Below, one piece after another: positions 59,421-64,000 of a DNA stretch of 64,000 nucleotides. Numbering within the stretch: position 1 is the stretch's first letter; each line of letters opens with the position of its first letter. This DNA comes from Petrimonas mucosa (GTDB lineage: Bacteria; Bacteroidota; Bacteroidia; Bacteroidales; Dysgonomonadaceae): positions 3,031,001-3,095,000 of the forward strand of contig NZ_LT608328.1 of the NCBI RefSeq assembly GCF_900095795.1. Reading direction: 5' to 3'. A program made the position numbers and the translations under genes. The notes beneath the pieces are model-generated. The model ran no database searches. It had not been told where the DNA came from and saw only the letters and a list, made by a program, of their open reading frames with translations.

Positions 59421-62400
59421 ATGAATAAACGATCTATTGGGGGGAAAGACCCTCTCAATAATTTAAAAAATTGTTTGAAAATCATGAGGATAACACTATT
59501 TTTCTTGTTTTTCTGTATCTTGTTTTCCTCGGCATCAAACAGTTATTCTCAAGGATTCAACATCAAGTCCTCTACAATTTCGATAAAGGAGGTCTGTAGG
59601 GAGATTGAAAAAAAGAGTGACTACATTTTTGTTTTTTCGGATAACTGTGAGAAGTTGGTTGAGAAGAAGGTAAACATCGAGGTCAGTTCAAAAGATGTGA
59701 CGGAACTGCTGGACGCTCTCTTCTCAAATACAACACTCGACTATCGCATCCTGGATAAACAGATTGTCGTGTATGAATCAGAAGAGAAAAGAGCCCTCAT
59801 CGAGAGACCGGAAGATATCAGACAACAGCAAAACATCATCCGGGGCAAGGTGGTTGATGAACTGGGAGATCCATTGCCCGGGGTCACGATTACAATTGTA
59901 GGAACCACAAAAGGTGTAATAACCGATAATGATGGAACCTACTCCATCGAAGCCAGGCCGACCGACAAGCTGGTCTTTGCCTTCTTGGGGATGGAGAGCC
60001 AGATTGTAGATGTTTTGAATCAGACTGTGATCAATGTCCAGATGAGTGAAAAAAAGATGGAACTGGAGGAGGTGACTGTCGTTGCATTCGGAAAACAGAA
60101 GAAAGAGAGCGTAATCGGGGCTATCACTACCGTGAACCCGAAAGATTTAAAAACTCCGACAAGCAACCTCACCACGGTACTTGCTGGCAATATGGCCGGC
60201 GTAATTGCCTATCAGCGAAGCGGTGAACCCGGTCAGGACAATGCCGACTTCTTCGTACGCGGTATAACCACTTTCGGAACCAATACCAACCCGCTGATTT
60301 TGATCGATGGCGTTGAGCTCACCTCAACCGATCTTGCCCGGCTTCGTCCCGACGACATTCAAAGTTTCTCCATACTGAAGGATGCAACGGCAACCGCCCT
60401 GTACGGGGCACGCGGCGCAAATGGGGTTATTCTGGTTACTACAAAACAGGGGGTTGAAGGACCTGCAAAGATCTCGTTCCGTTTCGAGAATTCCGTCTCG
60501 GCTCCAACCCAGACTATAGAGTTTGCCGACCCGGTCACCTACATGAAAATGCATAACGAAGCGATCCTCACGCGCGATCCGCTGGGAACGATCCTCTATT
60601 CACAGGAGAAGATCGAAATGACCGAAGCTGGCAAATATCCGCTCATCTATCCTGCTAACGACTGGAAAGAGATGTTGTTCAAGGATTATACCATGAACCA
60701 GCGCATGAATCTGAACGTCAGCGGTGGAGGCGGTGTCGCCCGTTACTACGTTGCCGGCTCGTACAACCGTGACAATGGTATCCTGAAGGTGGACAAGCGC
60801 AACAACTTCAACAACAATATTGCGATCAACAACTTCGACCTGCGTTCAAACGTCAACATCAACATCATGCCTACGACGGAACTGATTGTCCGTTTGAGTG
60901 CAAACTTTGAAGAGTACAAAGGTCCGTTGCGTGGTGAAACAGACATGTATAACCTGATGGCACACTCCAATCCGGTACTGTTTCCTGCTTACTACCCAAC
61001 CGACAATGATTTCAAATATTCCAACCACATTCTCTTCGGCAACTACAACAACAGCAAGATCAACCCTTATGCAGAAATGGTACGGGGTTACAAGGAGAAA
61101 TCGCGTTCACAGATTCTGGCGCAGCTGGAATTGAAACAGGAGCTGGATTTCATTACCAAGGGGTTATCCGCAAGAGCAATGATGAATGTCAGTCGCCTCT
61201 CTCAATTCGGGGTGAACAGGTCATACAATCCCTTCTACTATGAGATCAGTACCTATAACAGGCTGAACGGTGATTACAAACTGTTCGAGACCCAAATCGG
61301 CACCGAGTATCTGGCATATTATGAATTGAACGATGACAGGAAACAGAACTCCACCTTCTATTTTGAAGGGAGTCTCAATTACAACCGTGAGTTCGGGAAA
61401 CACAGCATCAGTAACCTGCTGGTATTCCAGGCACGGGAAACCCTGAATGCCAATGAAGGGTCCCTTCAACTCTCTCTTCCATCCAGGAACCTCGGACTGT
61501 CGGGTCGTGCAACCTATTCATATGACTCTCGCTATTTTGCAGAATTCAACTTCGGGTATAACGGAAGCGAACGTTTTGACAAGAATAACCGATTTGGCTT
61601 CTTCCCGTCGGCAGGTGCCGCCTGGCTTATCTCAAACGAAGGGTTCTGGGTAGACTTGAAACCTGTCGTCAACAACTTGAAACTGCGCTACTCCTACGGG
61701 CTGATCGGTAATGACCAGATCGGTACTGCCTATGACCGTTTCTTCTACCTCTCCGAAGTGAACATGAACGACGGTGGAAGAGGTGCCACATTTGGTCAGG
61801 AGTACAACACGAGATACAATGGCATTACCATCAATCGCTACGCCAACCCCTATATCTCCTGGGAAAAATCGTACAAGCAGAACTTTGCCCTCGAGTTGGG
61901 ATTATGGAACGAGCTGAGTCTTGTTACCGAGTATTTTACCGAAAGAAGGTCGAATATCCTGATGACCCGTTCCAGTATTCCAACCACTATGGGACTTACC
62001 GCAACCCCAAGGGCAAACGTGGGGGAAGCGTCAGGCAAGGGCGTGGACATGATGCTGGAATACCAGAAGAGCTGGAACAAGGACTTCTGGACGTCGGCTC
62101 GTGCAAATTTCACCTATGCCACCAGCCAGTACGACATATATGAAGAACCGGAGTACAAGGAACCCTGGCGGTCGCGTGTAGGCCTGTCGCTGAATCAGGT
62201 AACAGGCTATATTGCAGAACGGCTCTTTGTAGATGATGAAGAAGCAGCCAGTTCGCCACCTCAATACATTGGCACATCCCAATATGGTGGTGGAGATATC
62301 AAATATCTGGATGTTAACCGGGACGGCAAAATCACCGAGGCCGACAGGGTACCCATCGGATATCCCACAGTTCCGGAGATCGTTTACGGGTTCGGAATAT

Positions 62401-62852
62401 CTGTAGGATTTAAAGGATTCGATTTCTCCACATTCTTCCAGGGTGCGGGCCGGCAATCGTTCTGGATCGATGCAGCCAATACGGCCCCTTTCATCAACGA
62501 TGCCCAGATTCTCAAGGCATATGCCAACAGTTACTGGTCTGAAGAGAATCAGGATGTGTATGCCCTCTGGCCAAGATTGAGCACGACACTGATCTCAAAC
62601 AACACCGCGACAAGTACCTGGTTTATGCGCAACGCCGCTTTCTTGAGACTCAAGCAGCTTGAGTTCGGTTATACCATCCCCAAACGGGTGACCGACAAGG
62701 TCGGAATGAACAACCTCCGATTCTACGTCAGCGGAACCAACCTTTTGCTATTCAGCAAGTTCAAGATGTGGGATGTGGAGATGGCCGGCAATGGTCTGGG
62801 CTATCCCATTCAGAGGGTAATTAACTTCGGTTTAAACTTAACTTTTAATTGA
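59421..62852 (+). CDS. SusC/RagA-type TonB-dependent transporter with STN domain, second locus
   Basis: 1143 residues. Same plan as the first SusC: extended signal (MRITLFFLFFCILFSSASNSYSQ region), STN domain (NIKSSTISIKEVCREIEKKS), CarboxypepD-reg-like domain (GKVVDELGDPLPGVTITIVG), plug (TNPLILIDGVELTSTDLARLRPDDIQSFSILKDATATALYG) and barrel ending NLTFN. The first 125 residues closely resemble those of the first SusC, while plug and barrel differ strongly. An ECF/FecR pair is not present next to it; the STN domain would need a distant anti-sigma partner. Its base composition matches the backbone, unlike the first copy. susD follows after 11 bp. Confidence 0.94.
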   Translation: MNKRSIGGKDPLNNLKNCLKIMRITLFFLFFCILFSSASNSYSQGFNIKSSTISIKEVCREIEKKSDYIFVFSDNCEKLVEKKVNIEVSSKDVTELLDALFSNTTLDYRILDKQIVVYESEEKRALIERPEDIRQQQNIIRGKVVDELGDPLPGVTITIVGTTKGVITDNDGTYSIEARPTDKLVFAFLGMESQIVDVLNQTVINVQMSEKKMELEEVTVVAFGKQKKESVIGAITTVNPKDLKTPTSNLTTVLAGNMAGVIAYQRSGEPGQDNADFFVRGITTFGTNTNPLILIDGVELTSTDLARLRPDDIQSFSILKDATATALYGARGANGVILVTTKQGVEGPAKISFRFENSVSAPTQTIEFADPVTYMKMHNEAILTRDPLGTILYSQEKIEMTEAGKYPLIYPANDWKEMLFKDYTMNQRMNLNVSGGGGVARYYVAGSYNRDNGILKVDKRNNFNNNIAINNFDLRSNVNINIMPTTELIVRLSANFEEYKGPLRGETDMYNLMAHSNPVLFPAYYPTDNDFKYSNHILFGNYNNSKINPYAEMVRGYKEKSRSQILAQLELKQELDFITKGLSARAMMNVSRLSQFGVNRSYNPFYYEISTYNRLNGDYKLFETQIGTEYLAYYELNDDRKQNSTFYFEGSLNYNREFGKHSISNLLVFQARETLNANEGSLQLSLPSRNLGLSGRATYSYDSRYFAEFNFGYNGSERFDKNNRFGFFPSAGAAWLISNEGFWVDLKPVVNNLKLRYSYGLIGNDQIGTAYDRFFYLSEVNMNDGGRGATFGQEYNTRYNGITINRYANPYISWEKSYKQNFALELGLWNELSLVTEYFTERRSNILMTRSSIPTTMGLTATPRANVGEASGKGVDMMLEYQKSWNKDFWTSARANFTYATSQYDIYEEPEYKEPWRSRVGLSLNQVTGYIAERLFVDDEEAASSPPQYIGTSQYGGGDIKYLDVNRDGKITEADRVPIGYPTVPEIVYGFGISVGFKGFDFSTFFQGAGRQSFWIDAANTAPFINDAQILKAYANSYWSEENQDVYALWPRLSTTLISNNTATSTWFMRNAAFLRLKQLEFGYTIPKRVTDKVGMNNLRFYVSGTNLLLFSKFKMWDVEMAGNGLGYPIQRVINFGLNLTFN

Positions 62853-62863
62853 GGATTAGCAAT

Positions 62864-64000
62864 ATGAAAAAACATATCGTTCTTCTATTTGTCGCAATAA
62901 TGACGCTGTCTACCTGCAGCGATTGGCTGGATGTTGTACCCGACGGTGTTGCCACCCTGGATATGGCATTCAATTCAAGAACACAGGCGCTGAAATATCT
63001 GGCAACCTGCTACTCCTACATGCCGAAAAACGGTGGGTCCGCCGACCCTGCGACGCTGGGAGGAGATGATATCTGGACCCGAAAGACGACCCACTTCTCC
63101 AACCGGTTCTCGCTTGCCGGTCTCGATATAAGTGAAGGGAACCAGAATGCGACCAACCCCGTGCTTCCTAGATGGAACAACATGTACCAGGCGCTGCGCG
63201 TCTGCAACACATTCCTGGAGAATGTCGACAAGGTCCCCGATCTACAGGCCTGGGAACGGGAACAATGGACCGCAGAGGCCAAGGTATTGAAAGCCTATTA
63301 CCACTTCAGCCTGGTGCAGATGTATGGTCCGGTTCCATTGATCCGTGAAAACATGCCGGTAGATGCAGATGTCTACGCGGTCAAGGTGGAACGTGATCCG
63401 GTGGATGAGTGTTTTGACTATATCGTGGAGTTGCTGGATGAAGCCACCGAGGGGGATATGCTCCCCACATTCGTGCTTGACCCGGCAAGCGACTACGGAC
63501 GCATTACCAAACCGATAGCTCTTTCGCTAAAGGCTAAAGTACTGGTAACTGCTGCAAGTCCCCTGTTCAATGGCAACAACGATCAGGCCACCTTGAAAAA
63601 CCATGATGGCACACCGCTCTTCGATACGACATTCAAACCGGAGAAATGGGAAGCGGCAATGAAGGCCTGCAAGGAGGCCATCGATATCTGTCACGAGGCA
63701 GGGATGATGCTCTACAAATATGAGGATGCAGCTAAAAGATACAACGATACTACGGTATTGAATATCACTCTCCGCAATGCATTCAATCTCAGGTCAAACA
63801 GCGAGATAATCTGGGCAAACACGCAAATGATCTCGATTCCGACCAGCGGAGGGATGATTCATGCTTCCATGCCAAAACTGAATCCGGACTATATCAACAG
63901 TAACGACATCTGTAAATGGCTCGGCATGCCGATCAAAATTGCCGAGATGTTCTACACGGAGAATGGTGTTCCATTGGATGAGGACAAGAACAGAAACATC
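62864..64000 (+). CDS. SusD/RagB-family lipoprotein, second locus (3' end outside window)
   Basis: The frame from ATG 62864 is open to the window edge, 379 codons. MKKHIVLLFVAIMTLSTCSD is a lipoprotein signal with Cys about residue 18, followed by the SusD N-terminal pattern DWLDVVPDGVATLDMAF. Then comes the TPR-like segment with KVLKAYYHFSLVQMYGPVPL and the stretch ITKPIALSLKAKVLVTAASPLFN typical of SusD. It is the partner of the SusC immediately upstream. The C-terminal RagB_SusD part lies beyond the window. Confidence 0.93.
   Translation, partial: MKKHIVLLFVAIMTLSTCSDWLDVVPDGVATLDMAFNSRTQALKYLATCYSYMPKNGGSADPATLGGDDIWTRKTTHFSNRFSLAGLDISEGNQNATNPVLPRWNNMYQALRVCNTFLENVDKVPDLQAWEREQWTAEAKVLKAYYHFSLVQMYGPVPLIRENMPVDADVYAVKVERDPVDECFDYIVELLDEATEGDMLPTFVLDPASDYGRITKPIALSLKAKVLVTAASPLFNGNNDQATLKNHDGTPLFDTTFKPEKWEAAMKACKEAIDICHEAGMMLYKYEDAAKRYNDTTVLNITLRNAFNLRSNSEIIWANTQMISIPTSGGMIHASMPKLNPDYINSNDICKWLGMPIKIAEMFYTENGVPLDEDKNRNI

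Noticed and set aside
1-64000. CRISPR arrays, tRNA and rRNA genes
   Set aside because: No regularly spaced repeats and no tRNA- or rRNA-like segments were seen in the intergenic regions.

Overview
This window comes from a Bacteroidota chromosome, most likely of the order Bacteroidales (Dysgonomonas/Proteiniphilum/Petrimonas-like; the family is an inference). The evidence is SusC/SusD pairs, an ECF sigma/FecR pair, a serine protease with a type IX secretion tail, and promoters of the form TTTG-N19-TAnnTTTG at several genes.

Positions 1-30.6 kb are ordinary chromosomal backbone. In order they hold the end of a LysO-type lysine exporter, two tandem membrane-anchored metallophosphoesterases, murF, a secreted bleomycin-hydrolase-type C1 peptidase, a hybrid RNase HI, a run of minus-strand genes (TatD-like, yidD, rnpA, hemD, DUF4271), a LOG-family gene with metK, a HAD phosphatase and an NlpC/P60-LysM lipoprotein. 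Next come prfB with an intact programmed +1 frameshift, a TIGR02757 gene, the secreted S1 protease, the minus-strand run recR-membrane protein-GNAT-tsaC-clc, serC-serA, an orphan BlaI-type repressor followed by the debris of a TonB-domain gene, pbp1A, and the pmbA-tldD pair.

Positions 30.6-51.5 kb are an AT-richer accessory island. A polysaccharide-utilisation-like locus (ECF sigma, FecR, SusC, SusD, two DUF4838-like lipoproteins, a CBM9-like lipoprotein, a Tat-exported Gfo/Idh oxidoreductase and a xylose-isomerase-like TIM-barrel lipoprotein) has been broken up by insertion sequences: IS4-type, two copies of an IS1595 element, an IS5/IS1182-superfamily element, IS3 and a decayed IS5-type element. 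No classical glycoside hydrolase family is recognisable, so the DUF4838 pair, the Gfo/Idh enzyme and the TIM-barrel protein are the candidate catalysts. This is the best candidate for an undescribed catabolic system.

Positions 51.5-64 kb return to housekeeping genes. recG has been split by an IS66 element with a perfect 8-bp target duplication. glyA follows, with an IS1182-type element starting 4 bp upstream of its start codon. Beyond this lies a second SusC/SusD pair, whose SusD runs off the window. Several insertions can be undone on paper: target duplications restore an uninterrupted recG and show that the second DUF4838 gene was hit within its signal peptide. The island was therefore built by successive independent insertions and not as one composite transposon.
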